This document shows, one piece after another, positions 1-9,297 of a stretch of 64,000 nt of DNA (positions within the stretch are counted from its first letter, which is position 1; every line of letters begins with the position of its first letter). Below the pieces are notes generated by a model that was not told the origin of the DNA, ran no database searches, and saw nothing but the letters and a program-made list of their open reading frames with translations. A program made the translations under genes and the position numbers. Origin of the DNA: an uncultured Prevotella sp. (GTDB lineage Bacteria > Bacteroidota > Bacteroidia > Bacteroidales > Bacteroidaceae); assembly GCA_944320235.1 (NCBI GenBank), contig CALUGQ010000001.1, positions 179,591-243,590 on the forward strand. Reading direction: 5' to 3'.

Positions 1-3000
1 CTGCGGGAAGGCCCTCGAGCGCATCCTCACGGGCCACCCCTGCGCGCAGCTTGATGCCGTCTGCCGAGTAGACATCGACCACCGTGGTGTCGGCAGCGAT
101 GCCTTCCATGCCGGTGACTGAGGCTACACGCAGCACGCCCCGGCTCAGCAGGCCGGAGTCATCCCACCCTATTGTGCGCCCGTCGCACTCGGTCTTGATG
201 ACATAAGTGCCTTCCTGGCCGCCCTCACCGACGAAGATTTCAATCTCGTCGCCAGCCGACAGGGTGCGCCCGGGAGCCACCTTGACGAGTATTGTGTCGC
301 CGTTGTGGGTCAGTTTACCGTCAAAGTTATACTTGTCGTTGGTCGCACTGCCGCTCGATGTGGCCCCTACCTTCACCTCGATGGTGCTACCCTGGCCCAT
401 CACTACGGTGCCGGTGGCCTTCAGGGTGCCGTAAGTCGTCTCGGTGGCGGCGGCAATCCGCCCGCCCTTGTTGACCTCTATAGTGGCCGCACCGCCCGTC
501 CCGGCGAGCGTGCCGCCGGCGTTCACAGTCACCTTACCGGCGGAGAAAGCCTCCATTTGGCTGCTGAACCGGGTGTTGCTGAGCTTCAACGTTCCTTCGG
601 CAACGGTCACGCTCGACGTGCTTTCGCTCGAAGTCAGCGTCCAAGTGCCTGTTCCCCACTTTGTGACGGAGCGCGCCTTCAGCACCCCGTCGAACGTGGT
701 GTCATCGTTGTTGCGCCCTACCTCGTAGCTGTCGGAGCCGTTGCCAAGCTCGCAGTCGTCAGCGTCTGATGCCACGGAGCCTATCTTTGTGGTGACGGCG
801 CGGGCGTTCTTGCCGTTTGACTCATAGTGTCCTACCTTCGCCCCGGCATCGAGCACGAAGCGCGTCATGCCCATGTCGGTCACGTTGTCCATCAAGCGGA
901 AGTTCTCACCCTGTGCTATCAGCGTTCCCTCGAAGGCCGAGAAGTTGGCCCCGATGTCGTTTCTCACGCCGTCGGATACGATGGTCAGCACGCCCTTCCC
1001 GCTGAAGCTGCCGTTTATTGCGCCCCGCGTTGTTCCCATGATGGTGTTCTCCGTGCCTTCAGCCACGGTCACCCTGTGGTTGAACACTGGCCGCGTGCTG
1101 GAGCTATTAACGTCGAGCAGGTCTACCGTCCCGCCCTCGAGGACCATGGGTGAGCCTACCTTGCCGAACGTAGCGTTCCATGCGCCGGTGGCTACCTTGC
1201 CCCCGCGCACTATGAGACCGGCAAAGGGATTGGTTCCGCCGTATGTAAAGTTGAGCTGTCCGGGGCCGTCTTTCACGAGATACCCGTCGCCGGTGACCAT
1301 CCCCTTGAGCGAGATTGTGCCAGTGGCCGACTCCACCGAAATGGTGGAAGTGTCGGCGGTGAGCGTCAGCACGCGGTCGGTGGCCATGTTGGTTGCCCTC
1401 ACATTGAGCGTTCCGCCGCCCATGAGGAAGTTGCCCTCAGCTGCCGGTGCGGCCCCGAGCGCGCTCTTGCTGCCTCCGTCGGCAATGCTCGTCACGGTGA
1501 CGGTGCCCTCGTTGATGGTCACGGGGCCTGTGAAGTCGCTGTTAGGAAGCTCCATGACAAGCTCGCCGCTGCCCAGTTTGGTGAGCGAGCCGCTGCCGCT
1601 GATGCCTCCGTCGCCGGTGAGCGAGTATGTGCCTTGGTCGAAATCGAACGTCACTCCCGATGTTGCCATGCTCTCGTTGAGCACGATGTTGCGGTTGGCC
1701 GAGGCGTCGGTGAACACCACCTGGTCGCCGGTGACGAACGCCGTGGGGGCATCGTCCACCTCGAAGTTGTCAGACTTGTAATCCCACACGTTGCTCTCGG
1801 CCCCCGTCCAGGCCACGCCCTGCTGCGGCGCGCGGGTGGCATCGACGGTCAGCACGAGCTGCTTGCCTTCGATGGCGAGGCTGTAGCCCTGGCTAAGGCC
1901 GCGCACCTCTACCTGCGACAGGTCGGCCGCAAGCTCGCCGGTACACTCTGCCAGCACGTACCTCCCGGCTGCTAGGGCATCGCCCTCGAACGCCATGGTG
2001 AAGTGGTTGCGGCCTTCGAGCGTGAGGTCGCCGTTGACCATGACCTTTGCCGACTGCCCCTCGGCGGCGCGTATCTCAACATATACGTCGCCCGGGAGCA
2101 CAAGGCTCTTGCCGAAGGTGAGCGTGCCGAAGCCGTCGGCCTGGCTTCCGGGCATGATGCGGCAGCCCTCGTAGTTGAGCGCCGCCTCGAAAGCCATGTC
2201 GCCGTTGAGCGTACCCGTGCCTGCGAGCGTACCCTTCCCGCGCAGCTCTATCGGGCCGGCCACGGTGCCGTTGAGGCAGAGCGTGCCTTCGCTGACCACG
2301 GTGCGGCCCGTGAAGGCGAGGTCGCAGGCGAACGTGGCCGTGCCCTGCTGCGACTTCCACAGTTCCATCTCTCCGGCCAGCGTGCCGCTGCCGGCAAACG
2401 TATAGTCATGCCCCTTGGGGTTGACGACGTAGACTACCGACGGGCGGAGCGCCCCGCTGAGCTGTATGGGCTGGGTGTTCTGCCCGCTGATGTCGAAGAT
2501 GACGCTCTTGCCGTCGGCATAGCCGAGGGCCACGGTCTGGTCGAACGAGGTGAAGCCGCCGCCCTGCGCGCCCCATCCTGCGCCGCCCTGCCAGCGCAGG
2601 TCGGCCACCATGACGGGCGGCAGCGGCGGGTAAGGCATGTCGGAGCCGAGGTAGAAGCCCGTGCAGGGCATCTGGTAGTAGCCGCGCGTGGTGCAGTCGA
2701 GGCGGTAGTGCGGGTCTTCCTGCAGGGTGTAGAAGCTGTAATCGGTAGGTATGGTGGTGGCGTAGCCGACGATGCCGGTGCTGGTCTGCTCGCCCTGCTT
2801 CATGAGTATCAGCTCCTCGCGCCAGTCGCCGGTCATGTCGCCCATGAAGGCCGGGCGCACGGCGCCGCCGGCGTGCACGGCCCAGTCGCTCTCGCTGGAG
2901 AACTGCACGAGGCGCGTCCCGTCGTACTTCGACACTATTACGTTAGTGTTGCGGCCGCTGCCGCCGGGCGAGGCTATCAGTTCGCGCTGCAGGTCGCCAT

Positions 3001-4576
3001 CCCACCACACTGCCTCCACGGGATAGGCGGTCTCGCCTTCGGCTATTACGTTGCCCTTGCAGTCATAGAGGTTGCCCATGGTAGAGAACACCTCGTAGCC
3101 CCGGCGCTCCGGGTCTACGTCGATGCAGCGGCCCCGGCCCACGTCGCCGATGGTTGGCAGGAACCACTCCTTTATGTGTTCGCCCGTCGCGGCGTCATAG
3201 ATGAGCTGCCCGAGCAGGTTGGTCTGCTGTATGGCGTACACCTCGAGGCCGGGGCGGTCGGGGTCGATGTCGCTCACGTCGAAGCGGTCGCCGTGGCCTA
3301 TGCCGGGCGACATGACCATGCCCTTTACCGGGTTGTAGGCATAGCCGCCCTCCATCAGCTCGTCGATGCCGTCGCCGTCAACGTCGGCCACGCGGCACTG
3401 GTGGAACTCGGCTGCCTTTGGCTCCGAGTTGGCCATGGCCCACGTGTTGGCGTGATGCCAGTTTGCCGGGCGGCCTCCGGCCCAGTCGAACTTCCACTCG
3501 CACACGTAGTAATGGTGCACCTTGTCCGTGCGGCGGTTGTAGCACTGCACGGCGAGCGACGGGTGTATGCCGTCGAAGTAGCAGATGGCGAACTTGCCGC
3601 CCAGGAAGGCGTACTCCAGCCCGTTGCTGTCGTCGGCATAGTCGGCGCGGTTGTCGCGCGAGTAGGCGTCCGTCCCGTCGTTGATGGCCGTGTAGTCAAG
3701 CTCGGAGTGGGTGATCTCCTCGCCCGTAAGCGCATCTATGATGGATATGTAATAAGGCGGGTTGCGCTGCTTCTGCGTGGTGTAGTCGGTTATCCCGTCG
3801 CCGTCGGTGTCGGCCGTGGCGCTGCCGCCTACGTATTTTCCCCAAGTGCCTGCGGCCTTGTCCCAGAAGCGTGTGCCGTCGGAGCTCTTGATGATTACCT
3901 CGCAGCGGCCGTCGCAATTGATGTCGTAGGCCACCACCATGTCGTTTTGCCCCGCGTCGATGTCAACGTTTGGCCCCATGTCCACAGTCCAGAGGCACTG
4001 CCCGTCGAACGAGTATGCCTGCAGCTTGTGACTCGTTGTCGAGCAGCCGGGGTCGGCAGAGCCTGCCAGCCCGCAGTAGCGGCGGTCCACGAGCAGCGCG
4101 TCGTTCTCTCCGTCGCCGTCGGTGTCCATGGGCCATGCGTACTTGAACTCATAGTTGTTGGGGTTGAGCACTGCCGTCTCGAAGTCGATGTCGAGGAACA
4201 CGTTGCCGTATGCCTGCTGCTTGAAGAGGAACGGCGCGCTCTTGTCGCCCTCAGTGCCGTCGGGCGATACCACCGTCACGGCCAGCTCGCTGCCGTAAGG
4301 TATGGTGGCTGTGCGCGTGGCGAAGTTGGTCGTGGCTATCGGTTCGGTGTTCACCTTGGTGTAGTCCTGCGAGCCTTGGGCGCGCATATAGAGGTTGTAG
4401 GTGCTGTTCTCCGGCTCCTGGGCCAGCTTGCGCCACGACACGAGAACTTCCTGGTTGCGCGCCGCGGCGACAACCGACCGCCCCAGCTTCTGCTGTATGC
4501 GCTGCGCGTAGATGCCCGAGGGCAGTGCCGACGCCAGCAAGAGGGCGGCAAAAAATCCTTTGTAGTTAATGTTCAT
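1..4576 (-). CDS. Rhamnogalacturonan lyase (PL11-type) with beta-strand passenger and T9SS tail, 3' end cut by window
   Basis: Secreted endo-lyase predicted to cleave the rhamnose-galacturonic acid backbone of rhamnogalacturonan-I. I translated it by hand because the frame stays open to base 1 (about 1525 residues visible). It starts MNINYKGFFAALLLA and the signal peptide ends near SGIYAQR. Residues about 20-655 form the PL11 lyase region: an N-terminal beta domain, then a propeller rich in calcium-type loops (DTDGDGEND, DVDGDGIDE, GHGDRFDVSDIDPDRPG). Residues about 660-1460 are not lyase but a long Gly/Thr/Val-rich run of autotransporter-type strand repeats (LTKLGSGELVM, LVKDGPGQLNF, VTKWGTGTWTL). 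The visible end (VDVYSADGIKLRAG...EGLPA) is the start of a type A sorting domain, so probably only some 10-20 residues are missing. It has its own promoter and follows the esterase-unit terminator. Compare the paralogue at 29506-34056, which has the same plan. The family call is firm; exact substrate is inferred. Confidence 0.85.
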   Translation of the reverse strand, partial: MNINYKGFFAALLLASALPSGIYAQRIQQKLGRSVVAAARNQEVLVSWRKLAQEPENSTYNLYMRAQGSQDYTKVNTEPIATTNFATRTATIPYGSELAVTVVSPDGTEGDKSAPFLFKQQAYGNVFLDIDFETAVLNPNNYEFKYAWPMDTDGDGENDALLVDRRYCGLAGSADPGCSTTSHKLQAYSFDGQCLWTVDMGPNVDIDAGQNDMVVAYDINCDGRCEVIIKSSDGTRFWDKAAGTWGKYVGGSATADTDGDGITDYTTQKQRNPPYYISIIDALTGEEITHSELDYTAINDGTDAYSRDNRADYADDSNGLEYAFLGGKFAICYFDGIHPSLAVQCYNRRTDKVHHYYVCEWKFDWAGGRPANWHHANTWAMANSEPKAAEFHQCRVADVDGDGIDELMEGGYAYNPVKGMVMSPGIGHGDRFDVSDIDPDRPGLEVYAIQQTNLLGQLIYDAATGEHIKEWFLPTIGDVGRGRCIDVDPERRGYEVFSTMGNLYDCKGNVIAEGETAYPVEAVWWDGDLQRELIASPGGSGRNTNVIVSKYDGTRLVQFSSESDWAVHAGGAVRPAFMGDMTGDWREELILMKQGEQTSTGIVGYATTIPTDYSFYTLQEDPHYRLDCTTRGYYQMPCTGFYLGSDMPYPPLPPVMVADLRWQGGAGWGAQGGGFTSFDQTVALGYADGKSVIFDISGQNTQPIQLSGALRPSVVYVVNPKGHDYTFAGSGTLAGEMELWKSQQGTATFACDLAFTGRTVVSEGTLCLNGTVAGPIELRGKGTLAGTGTLNGDMAFEAALNYEGCRIMPGSQADGFGTLTFGKSLVLPGDVYVEIRAAEGQSAKVMVNGDLTLEGRNHFTMAFEGDALAAGRYVLAECTGELAADLSQVEVRGLSQGYSLAIEGKQLVLTVDATRAPQQGVAWTGAESNVWDYKSDNFEVDDAPTAFVTGDQVVFTDASANRNIVLNESMATSGVTFDFDQGTYSLTGDGGISGSGSLTKLGSGELVMELPNSDFTGPVTINEGTVTVTSIADGGSKSALGAAPAAEGNFLMGGGTLNVRATNMATDRVLTLTADTSTISVESATGTISLKGMVTGDGYLVKDGPGQLNFTYGGTNPFAGLIVRGGKVATGAWNATFGKVGSPMVLEGGTVDLLDVNSSSTRPVFNHRVTVAEGTENTIMGTTRGAINGSFSGKGVLTIVSDGVRNDIGANFSAFEGTLIAQGENFRLMDNVTDMGMTRFVLDAGAKVGHYESNGKNARAVTTKIGSVASDADDCELGNGSDSYEVGRNNDDTTFDGVLKARSVTKWGTGTWTLTSSESTSSVTVAEGTLKLSNTRFSSQMEAFSAGKVTVNAGGTLAGTGGAATIEVNKGGRIAAATETTYGTLKATGTVVMGQGSTIEVKVGATSSGSATNDKYNFDGKLTHNGDTILVKVAPGRTLSAGDEIEIFVGEGGQEGTYVIKTECDGRTIGWDDSGLLSRGVLRVASVTGMEGIAADTTVVDVYSADGIKLRAGVAREDALEGLPA

Positions 4577-4703
4577 ATTGGTTTTAAGTTATTGATAATC
4601 TGCATTATGCCTTGCAGCGGGCGTGCGCACGCCCGCCCATGCCCACTGGACAGGATGCCCGAAAGCTCGCCCACAGGGCAGGCGCAACGGCCACTACCGA
4701 CCG

Positions 4704-4711
4704 CAAAGTTA
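4704..4711 (-). promoter_or_regulatory. -7 box (TAnnTTTG) for the first rhamnogalacturonan lyase
   Basis: On the minus strand the bases read TAACTTTG, an exact match to the Bacteroidetes -7 consensus, about 128 bases before the lyase start codon and downstream of the preceding terminator. No clear -33 TTTG box is visible at the usual distance, so this rests on the -7 box and its position. Confidence 0.5.
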
Positions 4712-4857
4712 ATAAAAAAACGCCATGTACGCCTCAGGCAGGGGCAAAAAACACCTGCCGTGAGACAAAAGGAAGGCAGGGCGCACCGGCTGACGTGAAC
4801 GGGAAAAAACAGGACAAGCCGAAAGCTGCGCCCCGGTCGAAGCCGGACGGGGCGGCA

Positions 4858-4923
4858 AAACGCGCCGTTCAGGGCTGCAATGCGGCCCGTTTCGCACGGT
4901 GAAACGGCCGGTTTTGCAGCACG
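4858..4923. repeat. Array of three 22-bp units (AAACnGGCCnGTTT family)
   Basis: Three consecutive 22-base units start at 4858, 4880 and 4902, for example AAACGGCCGGTTTTGCAGC in the last. Their core is near-palindromic, AAACnGGCCnGTTT. The same 22-base period, again with three units, occurs at 11297, 29224 and 44960. Here the array lies between the esterase-unit terminator and the lyase promoter. Function unknown. There are no spacers, so it is not a CRISPR. Confidence 0.7.
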
Positions 4924-4994
4924 GCGCAGCCGCCCTGGCAACCCACTGTGAATCAGCGCCTTGCGCAGGGGACCGCTGTGGTAACGCGATTTTA

Positions 4995-5044
4995 CAAAAA
5001 AGAGGCTTGCAACGGCAGCCTAAAGCTGCGCCGCTGCAAGCCTC
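4995..5044 (-). terminator. Intrinsic terminator of the GH27-GH78-esterase unit
   Basis: Perfect 10-bp arms GAGGCTTGCA (5002-5011) and TGCAAGCCTC (5035-5044) enclose a second small GC-rich hairpin. On the minus strand the stem is followed by six T (4996-5001). It lies 27 bases after the esterase stop. Confidence 0.85.
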
Positions 5045-5070
5045 GCGCTCCCGGCCAGGGCCATGCCCGG

Positions 5071-6489
5071 TCAATCCTTGCCGTTGCCTATGGCTTCGGC
5101 CACGGCCTTGGCTATGGCCGCAGCGCCCTTGGGCGTAGGGTGTATGCCGTCGCGCTGCATGGAGTCAGACTTGGGGTCAAGGAGCGGATGGAGGTCTATG
5201 ACCTGCAGCTTGTTCTTCTTGGCCACCTTCTTTATGGCCGGCATGATGTCGGCCACGACGATTGAGTCGCGTATCTGGTTGTCGCCCTGCCCGCCGCGCG
5301 CATCGCCCGAGGCCACGGGGCAGCACAGATAGACCGCGGGCTTGGCCGGCAGCGACTTCAGCTCATCGACCATCTGCTGCAGGTCAGCGGCAAACTCCTT
5401 GCCATAGTTATCCCAATTGCGCGGCTTGCTGTCGTTGGTGCCGAGCTTTATCACAACGATGTCGGGGTTGAAGGCCTTGGCCTCGGCCCACGCTTTTTCC
5501 TTCATGTAAGGGCGGTCGCCGTGGTTGAGCAGCGTGCGGCCGCTCACTCCGAAGTTGCGCACGCAGTAGCCCGCCCCCAGAATCTTTTGCAGCTGGGCCG
5601 GGTAACCCTGCACGTCGGCCATGTCGATGCCATGGCCGTCGGTGATGCTGTTGCCTACGCAGGCCACACGCCGGGCCGTGGCGGCAGGTGCCTTGATGCT
5701 TTTCAGCCATGCAGAAAGCTCGCAGAGCATCTGCTCATGGTAGGCAAACGAGGAGCGGAAGCCGAAGCCGTGGCCCCCGGAGGGATAGATGTGCATGGCT
5801 GCGGGGATGCCGGCCTTGCGCAAGGCCACGTAGTAAGGCAGCCCGTTGGTGAGCGGCGGCACGGCACGGTCGTCGCCGGCCATGACGATGAAGGCTGGCG
5901 GCGTCTGGTGGCGGCGCACGCGGCGGTCGTTGGAGAACTCTTTCACGAGCTTATCGTCGCGCCGCCCGTCGCCGAGGAAGTTGACAACCGAACCTTTATG
6001 CGTCACGCGCTCGTCCATCGAGATTACGGGATAGAAGAGTATCTGGAAGTCGGGGCGCGCCTCGATGGGGGCATGGGTGGCCGTGGTGGAAGCCAAGTGG
6101 CCGCCGGCAGAGAAGCCCATTATGCCCACGTCGTAGGGATTCACTCGCCAGGCCACGGCGCTGTCGCGCACGGTGCGGATGGCATTCTGCGCGTCGCTCA
6201 TGGGCAGCGAGCGGTCGCCCTTGGGCATACGGTATGTAAGCACGCAGTAGGCAATGCCCTGGCGGTTGAAGTATTCGGCCCAGTCGGTACCCTCGTTCTG
6301 CATCGAGAGGTGCGAGTAGCCGCCGCCGGGGCAGCCCACGATGGCACGGCCCGTAGGGCTTTGCGGCAAGAACACCTGCATGTTTGCAGCCCCGTCGGGC
6401 GTAAGGTTGACGGTGAGCTTGCGTGCCGTCTGTGCCTGTGCGGCCACACCGAGCAGCACACCGGCACAAAGCAAAATAGATTTCCTCAT
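5071..6489 (-). CDS. Two-domain secreted esterase: alpha/beta hydrolase fused to SGNH hydrolase
   Basis: Probable carbohydrate esterase that removes acetyl groups from pectin or other decorated glycans. The 472 residues begin with a signal peptide (MRKSILLCAGVLLGVAAQAQT). Residues about 20-265 are an alpha/beta hydrolase of the acetyl-xylan-esterase/BD-FAE type, with an oxyanion segment GCPGGGYSHL and nucleophile elbow GFSAGGHLAS (serine near residue 128); a late GGHGFG segment offers the histidine. Residues about 275-470 are an SGNH/GDSL hydrolase with block I GNSITDGHGID (near 281), a block III-type GTNDS (near 353) and the catalytic pair DGIHP (near 447). Both active sites look intact. It is the last gene of the unit with GH27 and GH78 (81 bases after GH78). 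Two esterase folds in one chain suggest attack on two ester positions. The substrate is inferred from context. Confidence 0.85.
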   Translation of the reverse strand: MRKSILLCAGVLLGVAAQAQTARKLTVNLTPDGAANMQVFLPQSPTGRAIVGCPGGGYSHLSMQNEGTDWAEYFNRQGIAYCVLTYRMPKGDRSLPMSDAQNAIRTVRDSAVAWRVNPYDVGIMGFSAGGHLASTTATHAPIEARPDFQILFYPVISMDERVTHKGSVVNFLGDGRRDDKLVKEFSNDRRVRRHQTPPAFIVMAGDDRAVPPLTNGLPYYVALRKAGIPAAMHIYPSGGHGFGFRSSFAYHEQMLCELSAWLKSIKAPAATARRVACVGNSITDGHGIDMADVQGYPAQLQKILGAGYCVRNFGVSGRTLLNHGDRPYMKEKAWAEAKAFNPDIVVIKLGTNDSKPRNWDNYGKEFAADLQQMVDELKSLPAKPAVYLCCPVASGDARGGQGDNQIRDSIVVADIMPAIKKVAKKNKLQVIDLHPLLDPKSDSMQRDGIHPTPKGAAAIAKAVAEAIGNGKD

Positions 6490-6570
6490 ATCTTTACAAT
6501 TTAAAACATATTTAATTCAATGTCTGCGAATACGCCACAAGCACTGCGCCGCGGCCATTCCACTTAACTG

Positions 6571-9264
6571 TCAATTCCCAAAGCTCCACTCCCCAGAGCC
6601 TATCTCGCGCACGGAGCCGTCGGGCAGGTGGACTTCGGCTGTGGTATTGGCCGGTATCGACACCTTCCACGCCACCTTGCCTCCATCGCGCCTCCACTCA
6701 CTGCTGATGATGCCGTATGGCGAGCGGTGGGAGGCAGCCACGCCGGTGAGCTTCCTGATGCTGAAGTCGGGCTTGAGCACGATGCGCTTGAAGCCCGGCG
6801 CACTCATGTCGGGGCGTATGCCGGCCAGATGCTCGTAGCACCAAGGCAGCAGGTCGCCAAGCAGCATCACATGATTGCCGCTGTTCATCGACGGGTCGGC
6901 GGTGTCGCCGTTCCACAGCTCCCAGATGGTTGTAGCGCCGCGTCGCACCATATACCCCCAGCCGGGATAAGTGTCGGCAGTGGCAAGGTCGTAAGCCACG
7001 TCGCCGCGGCCCATGGCGGATAGCTGGCGCATGAGCCACTGGATGCCAATGACGCCCGCGCTGAGATGCATGGAGTTCTTGACGGTGATGGTATGGATAA
7101 GGCTGTCGGCCACGCCCTTGGCGGCTTCAGCCGGCACCATGCCCATTGCCAGGGGCAGGAGGTTGGCCGTGACGGTGCCGTTGGAGTAGCGTCCGCCAAC
7201 GAAGAATGTGTCGTTGACGGCCTTGAGCGTAACCTCTGCTTCGCGGGCAAAGCGCCCGGCATCGGCAGCAAAGCCAAACTGCGCGGCGTAACGCTGCATC
7301 ATGCGGTTGAGATAGTAATAATAAGCCGAGGAAATGAGCCGCCCGTCGGTTTTGCGGGCAGGGTCCTTGCTGTGCACGAGCTTGGGCGACTCTGGCGGGA
7401 CGCACCAGTCGCCGTAGCGGTCGTAAGGCACAAGCCCGTCTTTGTAGTTGTCGCGCCTTACCATGTCAAGGAAACGCTTTATGGCCGCATAGCTCTCGCG
7501 CATGGGGCGCAGGTCGCCATACTGGCGGTAAAGCATCTCGCAGGCAAAGGGGAGGCAGGCTGGCCACGTTATGTTGGTGTTGTAGAGCCGCCAGTAGGCC
7601 GGTGTGACATCGCTGATGCGCCCGTCGGCACGCTGGCCGTCGCGTATGTCGCCCATCCACTTGGAGTAAAGCGCGTGGTTGTCCATGAGGTAGCTCTCGC
7701 CGAGGCAGCCCATGGTGCGGTCGCCGAGCCACGGCATGCGCTCGTCGCGCTGGGGGCAGTCGACGGGCATACCCTTGTAGTTGCTGCGCACCCCGCGCCG
7801 GGCATTGGCCACGATGGCGTTGAGCAGGCTCTCGCCACCGGCCTCGTAGGCTGCGAAAGCGGCGCCGTCGTCCATGCGGTCGGCTATCAGCTCGCGCACT
7901 ATGTCGCACGAGGCTATGTCGTCAATGCCGGTTATCTCCACGTAGCGGAAGCCGTAGTATGTGAATTCTGGCGACCAGCGTCGCTGGCGGCCGTCGCCGA
8001 CATACCACGCCGTGGCCTCTGCACTGCGTAGATTGGCCACATAGAGCGCAGAGTCGCCACCGGCTAACAGCTCGGCGTGGCGTATGCGCACGGTGTCGCC
8101 AGCCGACGGGCTGAGCGTAAGGCGCACGCGGCCGGCATTGTTGGTGCCGAAATCGATGATGTGGCGGCGGCCATAGCTCCTGACGGCCACCGGGTGCTCG
8201 ACCGAATATACCGACATTGGCGGAGTGATGTTGCCACGCAGCACCCCACCCGGCTCGCCGACGACGGAAGCGGAAGCCCAGCTGCTGTCGCCAAACCCGG
8301 CAGAAGCCCAGCCTGCCTGCCCGCGACGGGCATCGTAAAGCTCGCCGTCGTACTCGTTGGCATAGCGTATGGGGCCGTCGGCAGAGAACTTCCAAGTGGC
8401 ATCAGTGGCGATGGTGTCGGCCCGCCCGCCCTCGTATTCAACGATGAGGTTGGCGCGGAGCTTGGGATAACCGTAGGTTGTGCGGACGTTGGTCTGGTAG
8501 TTCTGCGTCTGGGCGAAGTAGTGGCCGGGGGCCAGCTCCACGCCTATGGCATTGTGGGCCGACAGCAGCGGCGTGACATCGTAGGTGTCGTAGGCCACGG
8601 TCTTGGTGTAGTCGGTAGGCACAGGCGTAAGCACATCATGGCCGACACGGCTGCCGTTGATGTACAAGGTGTAGTTACCCAGACCGCTTATGTGGATGGT
8701 GGCGCGGCACACCTTGCCGGCACCGAGGTCGAACTCCTTGCGAAAGCGGCGCACGGCCATGCGACTGTGGCGCTCGGCACGGTCGCCGGGCAAGAGCGAG
8801 TCGAGCCCTATCCACTGCCCGCGCCAGTTTGACGGCGACATAAGCCCGGTGCTCCAACGCGAAGGTGCGCTCCAGCCGGAGTCGCCGCGGTTAGTCTTCA
8901 CCTGCACTTTCCAGTAGTAGACTTGGTTAGGACGGAGCGAGGCTGCCTTGTAGGCCACCCACTGCGACGAGTCGGAACGCACCCAACCGCTATCCCAGAC
9001 ATCACCATCGAGGCTGTCGGCGCGCTCACGTGAAGAGGCGACTATGATGCGGTAGGCTGTCTGGAGCACGTTGCGCTCTGACGAGACTATCTGCCAGCCA
9101 AAGCGCGGCACGGAGACATCGAGCCCGACCGGGGCCTCGCGCCCTTCGACAGTAAGGCGTTCTATACAGACACCTGCACCTGCCTGCGCCACGATGCAGA
9201 GCGCGACGGCAGCCACAAGCACACGGCGCAAAATATGCTGCGCCCTATAACTGCATGCTTTCAT
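6571..9264 (-). CDS. Alpha-L-rhamnosidase, GH78
   Basis: Exo-acting glycosidase that removes terminal alpha-L-rhamnose, here probably from rhamnogalacturonan oligosaccharides. The 897 residues start with a hydrophobic signal (LVAAVALCIVAQAGAG). An Fn3-like N-terminal domain (about 30-145, IERLTVEGREAPVGLD...RFGWQI) is followed by beta-sandwich domains, an (alpha/alpha)6 barrel and a C-terminal beta domain, the usual GH78 order and length. The hallmark DCPQRDERMPWLGD lies near residues 502-515 and supplies the general-acid glutamate. The general-base glutamate is expected in TTIWELWNGD (near 781). It starts 33 bases after the GH27 stop and is followed by the esterase, so the three are probably one transcript. 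The N-terminus gives a periplasmic or exported enzyme; I see no lipobox. Family assignment is secure; regiospecificity is not readable. Confidence 0.92.
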   Translation of the reverse strand: MKACSYRAQHILRRVLVAAVALCIVAQAGAGVCIERLTVEGREAPVGLDVSVPRFGWQIVSSERNVLQTAYRIIVASSRERADSLDGDVWDSGWVRSDSSQWVAYKAASLRPNQVYYWKVQVKTNRGDSGWSAPSRWSTGLMSPSNWRGQWIGLDSLLPGDRAERHSRMAVRRFRKEFDLGAGKVCRATIHISGLGNYTLYINGSRVGHDVLTPVPTDYTKTVAYDTYDVTPLLSAHNAIGVELAPGHYFAQTQNYQTNVRTTYGYPKLRANLIVEYEGGRADTIATDATWKFSADGPIRYANEYDGELYDARRGQAGWASAGFGDSSWASASVVGEPGGVLRGNITPPMSVYSVEHPVAVRSYGRRHIIDFGTNNAGRVRLTLSPSAGDTVRIRHAELLAGGDSALYVANLRSAEATAWYVGDGRQRRWSPEFTYYGFRYVEITGIDDIASCDIVRELIADRMDDGAAFAAYEAGGESLLNAIVANARRGVRSNYKGMPVDCPQRDERMPWLGDRTMGCLGESYLMDNHALYSKWMGDIRDGQRADGRISDVTPAYWRLYNTNITWPACLPFACEMLYRQYGDLRPMRESYAAIKRFLDMVRRDNYKDGLVPYDRYGDWCVPPESPKLVHSKDPARKTDGRLISSAYYYYLNRMMQRYAAQFGFAADAGRFAREAEVTLKAVNDTFFVGGRYSNGTVTANLLPLAMGMVPAEAAKGVADSLIHTITVKNSMHLSAGVIGIQWLMRQLSAMGRGDVAYDLATADTYPGWGYMVRRGATTIWELWNGDTADPSMNSGNHVMLLGDLLPWCYEHLAGIRPDMSAPGFKRIVLKPDFSIRKLTGVAASHRSPYGIISSEWRRDGGKVAWKVSIPANTTAEVHLPDGSVREIGSGEWSFGN

Positions 9265-9297
9265 AATGTCATTGCCTTGTGAATATCATTTTATAAG

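Noticed and set aside
2003-4798. A 931-codon open frame on the plus strand, and similar long plus-strand frames opposite most minus-strand genes
   Set aside because: They are mirror frames caused by high G+C codon use of the real genes. The translated sequences lack domains, are rich in Ala/Val/His/Arg, and overlap well-supported genes completely.
4858-4923. CRISPR array
   Set aside because: The 22-bp units are contiguous, without spacers, have only three copies, and there are no cas genes in the window.
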